Source of the DNA: an uncultured Eubacteriales bacterium
Lineage (GTDB): Bacteria > Bacillota > Clostridia > Lachnospirales > Lachnospiraceae
Assembly: GCA_900320615.1 (NCBI GenBank)
Contig: ONSX01000018.1
Location: forward strand, 1 to 38,263
Direction of reading: 5' to 3'
Length of the DNA: 38,263 nt
In this document: one piece after another, positions 14,803 to 23,161 of the stretch
Position numbering within the stretch: position 1 is the first letter of the stretch
How the letters are laid out: each line of letters starts with the position of its first letter
Notes under the pieces: model-generated
Seen by the model: the letters and a program-made list of their open reading frames with translations, nothing else
Databases searched by the model: none
Told to the model about the DNA's origin: nothing
Made by a program: the position numbers and the translations under genes

Positions 14803-15789
14803 TTATTCAATAATGGAAATGTAATATTGGCCGTAGGCATTCTGAGACGCGAGGGCCAGACAGTTTCCGGCCGCTGACGTCGTTCCAGTTTTTCCGCCGA
14901 GAACCGTCACATTTTGCGGAGCTGTCTCTTCCCCGGTCAGATAGTGATCGGTCGAATCAAGCTGAATCGTTCTGGACGCTCCTGAAGCAGAAGTGATGTT
15001 CATAGCGTAGACACTGGTCTGCATGATGGACACGAAGGTGTCATATTTCAGAGCCTCATTCAACATCAGATAAATATCATACACAGTTGTGTAATGATTA
15101 TCGTCATGAAGTCCGGTCGGGTTTGTAAAATGACTCCCGGTGCAGCCGAGCTCTGTGAGCTCTTCGTTCATCATGGCCACAAAATTATCCATTGTTCCGC
15201 CGACATGGTGGGCAATCGCCTGGGCACAGTCATTGCTTGAGTGGACCAGCATACCGTTCATCAGGGCACTCATAGTCACCTGATCCCCAATCGCAAGTCC
15301 CGCTACCTGAGAGCCAGATTCCAGTTCAACGTCCTGCCAGTTAATGGTGACCGTATCGTCCATATTCCCGTGCTTGAGCGCGACAATAGCCGTCATGATC
15401 TTGGTGATCGAGGCCGGATAAATCTTCTTGTACATGTCGTGCGAGAACAGAACCTTCTTGTCATCCAGGGAGAACAGCGCACCGCTTTCATTTCCCTGAA
15501 GCGTAATGTCGCTGCCGGTCGTGCTGTTCTCTCCTACACAGAGCCCTGACGTGAAGGCATCCGGTGTGCGCATGGCTGTCTGGTCTGTATCCGTATAGGC
15601 CATGTTCTTATTTGACCACTGCATCGGAAGGACAAGCGTGTTCTGTGCGCGGGAGACGGCAAATATAATAAAGATAGCTGCAATAACTACGCCGGCAGCG
15701 GCCATCAGGATCAGCTGGCGGCGTCTTTTCGGTGTGTGCGTTTTAGATCCGGGCTGCCACCTGGAAAGAAATTTCGGCATATGTTTCAT
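14803..15789 (-). CDS. D-alanyl-D-alanine carboxypeptidase (peptidase S11 family)
   Basis: The 328-residue protein has a basic N-terminus and one membrane anchor (about 25-46). An S11 penicillin-binding domain follows with all motifs: Ser127-x-x-Lys130 in PASITKIM, Ser184-Ser-Asn186 and Lys300-Thr-Gly in LGGKTGTT. It should trim the terminal D-Ala from peptidoglycan stem peptides outside the membrane, controlling cross-linking during elongation. It ends at YYISIIE directly after the last domain strand. It lacks the extra C-terminal domain and amphipathic tail of PBP5/DacA, so the N-terminal anchor alone holds it. Its ATG overlaps the rodA stop by four bases (ATGA). Confidence 0.92.
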   Translation of the reverse strand: MKHMPKFLSRWQPGSKTHTPKRRRQLILMAAAGVVIAAIFIIFAVSRAQNTLVLPMQWSNKNMAYTDTDQTAMRTPDAFTSGLCVGENSTTGSDITLQGNESGALFSLDDKKVLFSHDMYKKIYPASITKIMTAIVALKHGNMDDTVTINWQDVELESGSQVAGLAIGDQVTMSALMNGMLVHSSNDCAQAIAHHVGGTMDNFVAMMNEELTELGCTGSHFTNPTGLHDDNHYTTVYDIYLMLNEALKYDTFVSIMQTSVYAMNITSASGASRTIQLDSTDHYLTGEETAPQNVTVLGGKTGTTSAAGNCLALASQNAYGQYYISIIE

Positions 15790-16943
15790 AGAGCGGTCTT
15801 CTTTCTTCGCGCCGCACGCGGCGTGACACGGATCTTTCCCTGCAGGCTCACGTTTAGCACGAGCCCGATCCCGAGAAAATTAGACAGAAGGGACGTGAGA
15901 CCGTAGCTGACAAATGGAAGCGGGGTTCCCGTATTCGGAAGGATCTTGGTCGCGACACCAATATTGATGAAACTCTGCAGCGATATTAGTGCCGCCATTC
16001 CGCAGCAGATCAACGTCCCCGAAAGGTTCTTTGCTTTCATGGCCGTCAGAATACACTCAAGTGCGATCAGAAGCAGCAGGATAATGATCCCTGCACTTCC
16101 AAGGAACCCGAGTTCTTCTCCCGCCACGGCGAAAATGAAATCAGTCTGAATCTCCGAGATAAAGTTTCCTTTATTTGCCGATGAAACATCACTGTTGTTC
16201 AGTCCTTTTCCAGACAGCTCACCGGAGCCGATCGCAATCACGGAGTTGTCCTGCTGCGTCGAGTCGTCACTGTATTCCGAGTCATTCGGATTCAGAAAAG
16301 CCATAATGCGCTGTCTCTGATAGCTCTTCAGAAGGCCGTTGCCGGAAGAGTCAGTCTGCGTGACGGCAAACAGGAAAATAACTGCAGCCGGTATGATGAT
16401 GGCAAGAATGATGCCGATCGTCTTCAGACTGAGCCCTGCGATAAAGTACATGACCGCAAACAGCAGAAAGATAATAATTGTATCCTTCAGATCCGGCTGC
16501 GCAATGATAAGTGCCAGAGGCAGAACGATCAGCAGCACTGACCGCAAGAAGATTTTCGGCTTGTTCAGATCGTTCTCGTGCTTCATGAAGTACTGGGCGA
16601 AAAAGATGATCAGAATAATTTTCGAAAGCTCGGCAGGCTGAAATGTAAAGCCTCCGATCGAGATCCAGCGCTGCGCACCGTGGCTGGAATTGCCGAAGAC
16701 CAGAACGGCCGCAAGCATGCCGAGGTTCAGAACATACAGGATCCAGTAAAAATTAAGGATCCATGAAAAGTCAAAAAGTGACACGATGATCATCATGACA
16801 GCGCCTGCAATCACGCCGAGCATCTGCCTGGGCTGAAGGGAAGCCTTTGCGCTTCCCACCAGCAGGATGCCGATGACGGAAATCGCAAGCACCCAGAGAA
16901 CCAGTCTGAAATTGTAATCTCTTAAACGATATTGTTTTAGCAT
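15786..16943 (-). CDS. rodA: RodA/FtsW-family peptidoglycan glycosyltransferase
   Basis: The 385-residue SEDS protein has about ten membrane segments. Signatures include FQPAELSKIILIIFFAQYF, IAQPDLKDTIIIFLLFAVMYFIAGL (with the catalytic-type Asp) and the C-terminal LPNTGTPLPFVSYGLTSLLSNFLGIGL. RodA polymerises lipid II into glycan strands and works with the class B transpeptidase PBP2, encoded directly upstream here. The ATG overlaps the mrdA stop by one base (TGATG) and rodA overlaps the carboxypeptidase gene, so all three are translationally coupled. RodA rather than FtsW/SpoVE is inferred from the mre-mrdA context. Confidence 0.93.
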   Translation of the reverse strand: MLKQYRLRDYNFRLVLWVLAISVIGILLVGSAKASLQPRQMLGVIAGAVMMIIVSLFDFSWILNFYWILYVLNLGMLAAVLVFGNSSHGAQRWISIGGFTFQPAELSKIILIIFFAQYFMKHENDLNKPKIFLRSVLLIVLPLALIIAQPDLKDTIIIFLLFAVMYFIAGLSLKTIGIILAIIIPAAVIFLFAVTQTDSSGNGLLKSYQRQRIMAFLNPNDSEYSDDSTQQDNSVIAIGSGELSGKGLNNSDVSSANKGNFISEIQTDFIFAVAGEELGFLGSAGIIILLLLIALECILTAMKAKNLSGTLICCGMAALISLQSFINIGVATKILPNTGTPLPFVSYGLTSLLSNFLGIGLVLNVSLQGKIRVTPRAARRKKTAL

Positions 16944-19861
16944 CAGTCAACATTCCCCGATGATACAGATTCTGTCATGGCCTTGCCGGTCAGGATGTTG
17001 CTGGAATCTGTCAGATTGAAATAATACTGAAGGATATCCCTTGCCACGAGCGTTGCATTTGTGGAGGAATATCCGTTACCGATACGAACCGCCATCGCAA
17101 TCTGCGGGTTCTCATACGGCGCGTAACAGATAAACAGTGCGTGCGACGGTCTGGACTTGCTCTCCTGAGCTGTTCCGGTCTTGCCTGCGACATCGATGCC
17201 GAGATCCTGATACTCCGGCTTGTTCTCAATAACCGCCCTCATTCCCTCGTGGATAGCGTCCCATGTCGAGCTGCCAATGGACAACGTACTCTCGACACTC
17301 GGCGTGTAATCCTTGACGATGTTTCCGGAAGTATCGGTGACCTTTCCGAGCAGTGAAATATTATAACTTGTCCCACTGTTCGCGAGCGTCGTGACATAGC
17401 GGGCGAGCTGAGTCGTAGTGTAAGCGTTTGTACCCTGTCCGATGGCTGTCTGAATCGCATACTGGTCAGAAACCTTCGAAGTCGCCTCCGGGACCTCAAT
17501 ACCTGACGGTTTGTCAAGGTTGTACAGCTCTGCATACTTCTGCAGCTTGCCGAGAGAAAGGGAATCAGAAAATGTCCCTTCCTCATTCAATCCCAGCTGA
17601 TAAGCAACATTCGCAAAGAAGACGTTGCAGGAATTTGCCAGGCCACCGATGATATTGAGAGTTCCGTGTCCGGGCTTGTACCAGCAGCTGAGTGACGGAG
17701 ATACCAGATCAAAGACACCGTTGCAGGTAAATGTGGTGTTCCTTGTGATTGCTCCTTCCTCAAGGCCGGCAGTCGTCGTGACCAGCTTGAAGGTAGATCC
17801 GGGCGCTGTCGTCTGCTGTGTCGCCTTATTGTAGAACGGCTGGGACTTGTCGGCCGCCAGTTTGTTGTAATACGCGACATCCATGGTGTTCGCGAGCCGG
17901 TTGTTGTCATATCCCGGATAAGAGACGCAGGCAAGAATTTCACCTGTATTCGGATCCGTGATGACGGCGGATCCCGAGCAGGGGTCGAGCGCCAGCTGGG
18001 CCGGTGTCAGCTCGAGCTTATCAATTTTGTTCTTGATCAGATTGATGCCTGACAGCGAACCACTCTTGAATTTCGAGTAATCTTCATCATCCTTGCTGAA
18101 GACGCCCTGATCGTACATGGCATTGATAACATCTGTTCCAGTCAGATTCCCGTCCTTGATCATCCACTTGTACAAAAGCTTTGAGAAATCCTCGTCCTCC
18201 TGCAGGTTCTTGATGATGTAGTTCGAGAGAGCGGAATAAATTTCCTTCGAATCCATGTATGTGTCGCCGGAACTTGAAGAATCGGACGATGCGATGGCTG
18301 ATACGTCGATCCAGTTCTGACTTGCGGCATATGTGAGGTATTCCTGAAGAGAAATCGTCTCATCTCTCGTCCAGGCCAGATAGGTCGAATCAGTCTTGTC
18401 GATCTTGCTGCTGTCGAGAATCCCGGTGTCGCTCATCAGAAAACTGTTGACAATATAGGACTCATACTCCTGCATCTCATCTGTGAGATTATTATACGAA
18501 ACCGGATCACTGCGGGTCAGCTCCGCCTCAATAGCCGCAAAGACAGAAGCCTGCTTTGTGTCAAAAGCGGACTGAATCTTCTGCTCTGTCGCTGACGCCT
18601 CCGTGGATGCAAAATGAGAGATGTCAAGGACACTGTTTTCAATAATCGCGTTATAGACATCTTCGATCGGGATCCGGATATTCTCCGTATCGTCGATGGT
18701 GGATGGATCATAGGTCGGATCATCGATGATGACATTCTCCAGAACGCCCGCGATTCTCTGCTCCAGAATCTGGTAAGCTGCGTCCTGCAGATCCTTGTCA
18801 ATTGTCAGATAGACATCATTGCCAGCCACAGGCTGAATCGTCTTGCTGTCATCCACCTCCAGAACTTTTCCGAGCTTGTCGACATATACGGTCTGTTGAC
18901 CGTCACTGCCTTTCAGCTCGCTCTCGCAGATTTTCTCAATGCCGGATTTACCGACAACGGAATCGCTTGTATAGCTGGAATCCTCTGCCTGCAGCTCAGA
19001 GAGCTGGGAGCTTGACACCTTGCCCGTATATCCGATGATCGACGCAAACGCCTCCGGATCTGAATAGACGCGGATTGTGTCCTGCACGATATCGATTCCC
19101 TCCAGGCTGTCCTTCTGCTCATTTAAAGCGGCGACAGAATTATCCGACAGCGCGGTCGCAATAGTGACCGGTACGTATTTTCTGTAGGATGTTGTCGATA
19201 ATTCATAACGGACATAGACAATGTCAAGCGTCTGCTGTTTCGTCAGTGTCGCAGGAAGACCAACGCTGTCCAGCTCCTCCTGCGTGAACGGATCTGATGT
19301 GCGTGTGAGTCCGAACTTCTTCTGGCTGGTCAGAAAGTCCATCATCTCATCAGCCGTTGCATTCAGTTGCGAGTCAGTCAGGTCATCGATTTTAGCCTTT
19401 CCGTAGACGTCTGCCTTGAAGCGGCTCAGTGTTCGGCCGGTTACGTTGAACGTATAGTTGCCAGCGCTGTCCAGAACAATATGGAAGTCATTGGAGAGAG
19501 AATCGCCATTTGCCTGCAGAATCTGATCAATCCGGTACGCTTCGCCGTTCAGCGCAAGATCCTGCTGTCTGGTGGAAGCATAGGTTCCGGAGTCCTCGAT
19601 TGTGAGGCTGTAGCTGAGCTGATTAGAGGCCAGTACATTACCGTTGCGGTCGTAGATATTTCCGCGCGTGCTCTTGATCGTGCGCGTCTTGGTCGTCGTG
19701 ATCGCAAAGCTGGTCCGATAGCTCTCGCCCTTAATGATCTGCAGGTTATAGAGGCGGTTGATCAGGACACCGGAAAGAATAATGCAGAAGATTACCAGTA
19801 CAAGTGGTCTGTTTATATGAAAATGTCTGAATCGGTTTTTTCTTCTCAGTCTCTTATCCAT
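16943..19861 (-). CDS. mrdA: penicillin-binding protein 2 (class B transpeptidase of the elongasome), enlarged
   Basis: The 972-residue protein has one N-terminal membrane anchor (LVLVIFCIILSGVLINRLYN), then a pedestal domain starting near TRGNIYDRNGNVLASNQLSY. The transpeptidase domain holds Ser689-x-x-Lys (PGSTFKLV), Ser744-Cys-Asn746 and Lys894-Thr-Gly (AGKTGTAQ). It cross-links peptidoglycan with RodA at the lateral wall and is a beta-lactam target. It is far longer than E. coli PBP2 (633). About 250 extra residues (roughly 372-622, acidic and Ser/Asp-rich) separate the start of the catalytic domain (TIDKDLQDAAYQILEQR) from its SGSAVITDPNTGEILACVSY strand. The gene overlaps the end of mreD by 16 nt. 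Confidence 0.95.
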   Translation of the reverse strand: MDKRLRRKNRFRHFHINRPLVLVIFCIILSGVLINRLYNLQIIKGESYRTSFAITTTKTRTIKSTRGNIYDRNGNVLASNQLSYSLTIEDSGTYASTRQQDLALNGEAYRIDQILQANGDSLSNDFHIVLDSAGNYTFNVTGRTLSRFKADVYGKAKIDDLTDSQLNATADEMMDFLTSQKKFGLTRTSDPFTQEELDSVGLPATLTKQQTLDIVYVRYELSTTSYRKYVPVTIATALSDNSVAALNEQKDSLEGIDIVQDTIRVYSDPEAFASIIGYTGKVSSSQLSELQAEDSSYTSDSVVGKSGIEKICESELKGSDGQQTVYVDKLGKVLEVDDSKTIQPVAGNDVYLTIDKDLQDAAYQILEQRIAGVLENVIIDDPTYDPSTIDDTENIRIPIEDVYNAIIENSVLDISHFASTEASATEQKIQSAFDTKQASVFAAIEAELTRSDPVSYNNLTDEMQEYESYIVNSFLMSDTGILDSSKIDKTDSTYLAWTRDETISLQEYLTYAASQNWIDVSAIASSDSSSSGDTYMDSKEIYSALSNYIIKNLQEDEDFSKLLYKWMIKDGNLTGTDVINAMYDQGVFSKDDEDYSKFKSGSLSGINLIKNKIDKLELTPAQLALDPCSGSAVITDPNTGEILACVSYPGYDNNRLANTMDVAYYNKLAADKSQPFYNKATQQTTAPGSTFKLVTTTAGLEEGAITRNTTFTCNGVFDLVSPSLSCWYKPGHGTLNIIGGLANSCNVFFANVAYQLGLNEEGTFSDSLSLGKLQKYAELYNLDKPSGIEVPEATSKVSDQYAIQTAIGQGTNAYTTTQLARYVTTLANSGTSYNISLLGKVTDTSGNIVKDYTPSVESTLSIGSSTWDAIHEGMRAVIENKPEYQDLGIDVAGKTGTAQESKSRPSHALFICYAPYENPQIAMAVRIGNGYSSTNATLVARDILQYYFNLTDSSNILTGKAMTESVSSGNVD

Positions 19862-20373
19862 AAGGACTGTCTGCCTTTCTTGCCCTGCTCGATATAGGAG
19901 CGGTTGACTCTGTAAAGAATACTGTACAGTATGAATGTAAAGAGTGCGGTGATCAGCACATCCGGGAAAACCACGCTCGTGAAATAACCCCAGACATTTG
20001 TTCTCCCGCGAAGCAGAAAGCCTGCCGCGAAAATAATCCCGTCGTAAATGAACTCAAGCACCGTGACCATACAGACGGGAACTCTGATGACGTTGCTGAA
20101 GTAAACTTCCGTGAAAAATCCGCTCACGTAGCCGATATACATATAGAGGAGCGCATAGATTCCAATGATGCCGCCGTATGAGATATCAAGCAGCAGGCCG
20201 GCAACGAAGCCCGTGAATATTCCCTCTTTTTTTCCATGCATAAATCCCATGGAGACCGTTGTGATCATCAGCAGATTCGGGACGACCCCGAAAAAATTCA
20301 GGAAGCTTAAGACCGAACTCTGCAAAAGGAAGCAGATCCACAGCGTCAGAATGATAAGCAGCTTATGTTTCAA
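19846..20373 (-). CDS. mreD: rod shape-determining protein MreD
   Basis: The 175-residue, highly hydrophobic protein has about five membrane segments. It carries the family-typical opening LLIILTLWICFLLQSSVLSF followed by PNLLMITTVSMGFMHGKKEGIFTGFVAGLLLDI. MreD is an integral membrane member of the elongation complex, linking MreC to the RodA/PBP2 synthase. Its ATG overlaps the mreC stop (ATGA), and its end overlaps the start of mrdA by 16 nt. The two arrangements imply tight stoichiometric coupling. Confidence 0.93.
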   Translation of the reverse strand: MKHKLLIILTLWICFLLQSSVLSFLNFFGVVPNLLMITTVSMGFMHGKKEGIFTGFVAGLLLDISYGGIIGIYALLYMYIGYVSGFFTEVYFSNVIRVPVCMVTVLEFIYDGIIFAAGFLLRGRTNVWGYFTSVVFPDVLITALFTFILYSILYRVNRSYIEQGKKGRQSLWIRD

Positions 20374-21332
20374 TTGGCTGTACTCCCTTCCGAGGCGGAA
20401 CTTGCGGAAGAAGCTGCGCTCTTCGCTCCGGCCGATGCTGCAGTACCGGTCGTATCTGTTCCGGAGACAGAATCAGCAGCGGCTCCGTCTGTTGTCTGCT
20501 TCAGCTGCGTGATGACAAGAACTTCACGCAGCGTTCGAAAATCAACGGCTGGAATCAGTGTTCCGCTCTTGGTCAATTTATTGGAATCTTCCGTCACATC
20601 AGAGACGTACCCGACAAGCAGACCCGGCAGAAACTTTTCTGAGATGTTCGACGTGACCAGCGTTGTTCCCTCCGCGACCTCGTTGTTGTCATCGATCAGA
20701 TTAATGAAATCAATTTTCCCACTGTCCATCTCTGTAAGATTTCCAGTCACGACGCAGGTATCCGATGTCGAGGCCGCCATTGCGCTCACATTGCTCTCAT
20801 CATCAATAATAGACCGAACTGTTGCCCATGATTTTCCGACATCGGTCACGATTCCGACGAGACCGCTCTGTCCGAGCACGTTCATATCGACCGCAATTCC
20901 GTCGTCAGTTCCCTTATTGATGGTAAATGTGCTGTACCAGTTCCCGGCATCTTTGGCGATGACTTCTGCGCCCACCTTCGGATAATCCGGATATTCCTGA
21001 TCCATCTGATAGAGGGCCTCGAGTCTCGAAAGCTCTGTGGTCTGCTGCATCAGTGTCGTGTTTTCAGATGTCAGCGCGTCCACCTGTGACTGCAGGGATG
21101 CATTTTCTGCGTTTACCTTTTTTACATTCTTGAATCCGGAATACTGCTCCGTGAGCCAGCCGCCGACTTTATTGATCCCGTTCTGAAACGGGGCGACGGC
21201 ATATCCCGCGACATTCCGCACCGAGGAGGATACGACATTAGTTGTACAGGTGCCGAGAATCAGCACAATACATACAATTGTCATGATGACCAGCAGGTGT
21301 TTGTCCTTGAGATGATGAAATTTGTTTTTCAT
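20370..21332 (-). CDS. mreC: rod shape-determining protein MreC
   Basis: The 320-residue protein starts MKNKFHHLKDKHLL with one membrane segment (about 12-32). A coiled coil follows (about 60-100, LQSQVDALTSENTTLMQQTTELSRLEALY), and then the two beta-barrel MreC domain with DGIAVDMNVLGQSGLVGIV. A low-complexity Ala/Ser/Thr tail of about 45 residues ends it. MreC scaffolds the elongasome and activates PBP2. The frame stays open upstream to 21446, but this would overlap mreB by more than 100 nt. The ATG at 21332 has AAGGACGGG just before it and lies 10 nt after the mreB stop. Confidence 0.94.
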   Translation of the reverse strand: MKNKFHHLKDKHLLVIMTIVCIVLILGTCTTNVVSSSVRNVAGYAVAPFQNGINKVGGWLTEQYSGFKNVKKVNAENASLQSQVDALTSENTTLMQQTTELSRLEALYQMDQEYPDYPKVGAEVIAKDAGNWYSTFTINKGTDDGIAVDMNVLGQSGLVGIVTDVGKSWATVRSIIDDESNVSAMAASTSDTCVVTGNLTEMDSGKIDFINLIDDNNEVAEGTTLVTSNISEKFLPGLLVGYVSDVTEDSNKLTKSGTLIPAVDFRTLREVLVITQLKQTTDGAAADSVSGTDTTGTAASAGAKSAASSASSASEGSTAN

Positions 21333-21342
21333 TTCCCGTCCT

Positions 21343-22344
21343 TCATTGATACGTCCATTTCTGGTATTCTTTATGTTTGATAATTTCTTCGAGTCCCCTG
21401 ACCGTACTGTATTCATAATTCCCGGACAGGTTGATTCTGCACTCAAGAATCCGACTCAGATACTGGTCAATTCCGGGAATTCTCGATGTTCCACCTGTCA
21501 GATAAATTCCCTCGTCCATCAGATTCTTGGAGACCTGAGGCGGCATACGCTCAATCAGTGTGCGGATCTCTTCTGCTCCCTTCCGGACACTGGTCTCGAC
21601 AGCCTCACTCACGAGCCCGGATGGAATTTTCTCCTCCCGGGGCAGCCCCGAGAGAACATCCATGCCGACGACCTTTCTGTATTCCGGCGTTCCGCTCATA
21701 TAAAAAGTGGCAAGCACGGCCTTCAGGTTGCCTGCCGTTTTGGTCCCAATCATCAGCCCGCGTTCCCTGCGGACCGCACCAAGAACGGCTTCATCCAGTT
21801 GCTGACCACCGCACGCGACGGAACTGCTGATAATGACCTGACCGGATGCAATCACGGATACAGAAGTGCTTTGGGCACCCATGTTGAGGATCATGCTGCC
21901 TCTGGTCCGGAGAATCGGAACTCCGAGTGAAATAGCATCGCAGATCGGTCTGTCCGCCATGAATGTCTTCTGGCTCCGCAGTCCTCCGGCATAACATGCC
22001 GCGTAATAGGCTCTTTTTTCAAGTCCGGACATATTGACCGGAACTGAGAAGCAGATGGCCGGACTGCTGTTCATATGCGGATCCGTTCTTCTTAAAAGGA
22101 GACGGAGCAGCATACCAACTTCATCGACATCCGCGATTCGCCCGTCAGCAACCGGAGAATCAACGACAATCTCGGGCGGTGTCTTCTCATACATTTCGAA
22201 GGCGTCATTGCCTGCCGCGATGACTTGATGCCCGTTTCTCACGGCAATCATGTCTTTTTCGACCAGCAGTCTGTTTTTCCGCAGACTGTATATCTTGACG
22301 GCGCTGGTCCCGAGATCAACGCCAAATGTGTTTTTTGTGAGCAT
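21343..22344 (-). CDS. mreB: divergent MreB-like actin homologue
   Basis: The 333-residue protein has the actin/Hsp70 fold with a phosphate-1 loop (GVDLGTSAVKIYS, from residue 8) and an MreB-like VADGRIADVDEVGMLL. Its position before mreC and mreD supports MreB. The active site is altered. The usual EEPMAAAIG helix reads ADRPICDAISLG (130-141), so the catalytic glutamate is missing. The phosphate-2 loop, normally DIGGGTTE, reads LNMGAQSTS (153-161). The adenosine-loop region LTGGTSRIPGIDQYLS is retained. It may bind nucleotide but hydrolyse poorly. MreB guides lateral wall synthesis as membrane filaments. The radC start is upstream, with only a 9-nt gap between the genes. Confidence 0.85.
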   Translation of the reverse strand: MLTKNTFGVDLGTSAVKIYSLRKNRLLVEKDMIAVRNGHQVIAAGNDAFEMYEKTPPEIVVDSPVADGRIADVDEVGMLLRLLLRRTDPHMNSSPAICFSVPVNMSGLEKRAYYAACYAGGLRSQKTFMADRPICDAISLGVPILRTRGSMILNMGAQSTSVSVIASGQVIISSSVACGGQQLDEAVLGAVRRERGLMIGTKTAGNLKAVLATFYMSGTPEYRKVVGMDVLSGLPREEKIPSGLVSEAVETSVRKGAEEIRTLIERMPPQVSKNLMDEGIYLTGGTSRIPGIDQYLSRILECRINLSGNYEYSTVRGLEEIIKHKEYQKWTYQ

Positions 22345-22353
22345 TTCCCTTCC

Positions 22354-23073
22354 TCAGTTCCGCTGCCCCGCCGTCGTTCCCGGACTCCAGTATCCATCGT
22401 CTGCGAGAGACACATACCGTCTGTCCCCGATGATGATGTGGTCGACAAGCGATATGTCGAGCAGCTCTCCGGCCTCCCTGACCTTATTCGTGATCATGAT
22501 GTCCGCACGGCTCGGTGTCGGATCACCGCTCGGATGATTGTGAACCAGAACAATATTGACGGCCCGCCACCGGATCGCCGCAAGAAACAGATCCCGCGTG
22601 GAAAGAGGCGCCTCGCTGCAGGTCCCTCTTGTAATCAGCTCATCACCGATGAAGTGGCATCTGGAATCAAGCATCATGCAGATAACATTCTCCTGCTCAT
22701 CGTGACGAAGTTGTTCCATGTAATATCCCGCGACCGTTCCGGAATCCCTGACCGTCAGCGTGCTTCTCGCGTGCTGGCGGGCGGCCCGTGACGCAAGCTC
22801 GGCAAGACATATCAGTTGAACAGCCTTGACCTCGCCGATTCCGTTAATTTCCAGCAGCTGATGCAGGGTCAGTGTCTTAAGCCCTGGAAGCCCACATCCT
22901 GCCGGGCAGAGATCGAGGACTTTTCCGGCGAGTCTTTCTGCCGTCAGGCCCCTCGTTCCTGTGCGGAGAATAACAGCAATCAGCTCCGCATCCGTGAGTG
23001 CTGCTGCCCCGTGCGCGAGGCAGCGCTCATATGGTCTCGCCGGATCCGTGTGTTTTCTGGTTTTATGATCCAT
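22354..23073 (-). CDS. radC: RadC/JAB-domain protein
   Basis: The 239-residue protein has an N-terminal helix-hairpin-helix region (about 55-100, LHQLLEINGIGEVKAVQL). A C-terminal JAB/MPN metalloprotease-like domain follows with HNHPSGDPTPSRAD, giving metal ligands His178, His180 and Asp191. The family was named for DNA repair, but its true function is unresolved. It often sits directly upstream of mreB in Firmicutes, as here. A GGAGAAAG ribosome binding site precedes the ATG. It appears to be the first gene of the large elongasome transcription unit. Confidence 0.93.
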   Translation of the reverse strand: MDHKTRKHTDPARPYERCLAHGAAALTDAELIAVILRTGTRGLTAERLAGKVLDLCPAGCGLPGLKTLTLHQLLEINGIGEVKAVQLICLAELASRAARQHARSTLTVRDSGTVAGYYMEQLRHDEQENVICMMLDSRCHFIGDELITRGTCSEAPLSTRDLFLAAIRWRAVNIVLVHNHPSGDPTPSRADIMITNKVREAGELLDISLVDHIIIGDRRYVSLADDGYWSPGTTAGQRN

Positions 23074-23122
23074 ACGCTCTTCTTTCTCCGTCTCAGGTTT
23101 ATCGGCAAATCAGAGCGATATT

Positions 23123-23151
23123 ATTCTACACTATTCAGACAGGCGATGCAA
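23123..23151 (-). promoter_or_regulatory. predicted promoter of the radC-mre operon
   Basis: On the minus strand, TTGCAT (23151-23146) is followed by a 17-nt spacer and TAGAAT (23128-23123), about 50 nt before the radC ATG. The -10 fits well; the -35 matches only its first three bases. The 88-bp gap 23074-23161 holds nothing else identifiable, and no terminator for the preceding flavoprotein gene was found. Confidence 0.5.
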
Positions 23152-23161
23152 GGGAGCCACT

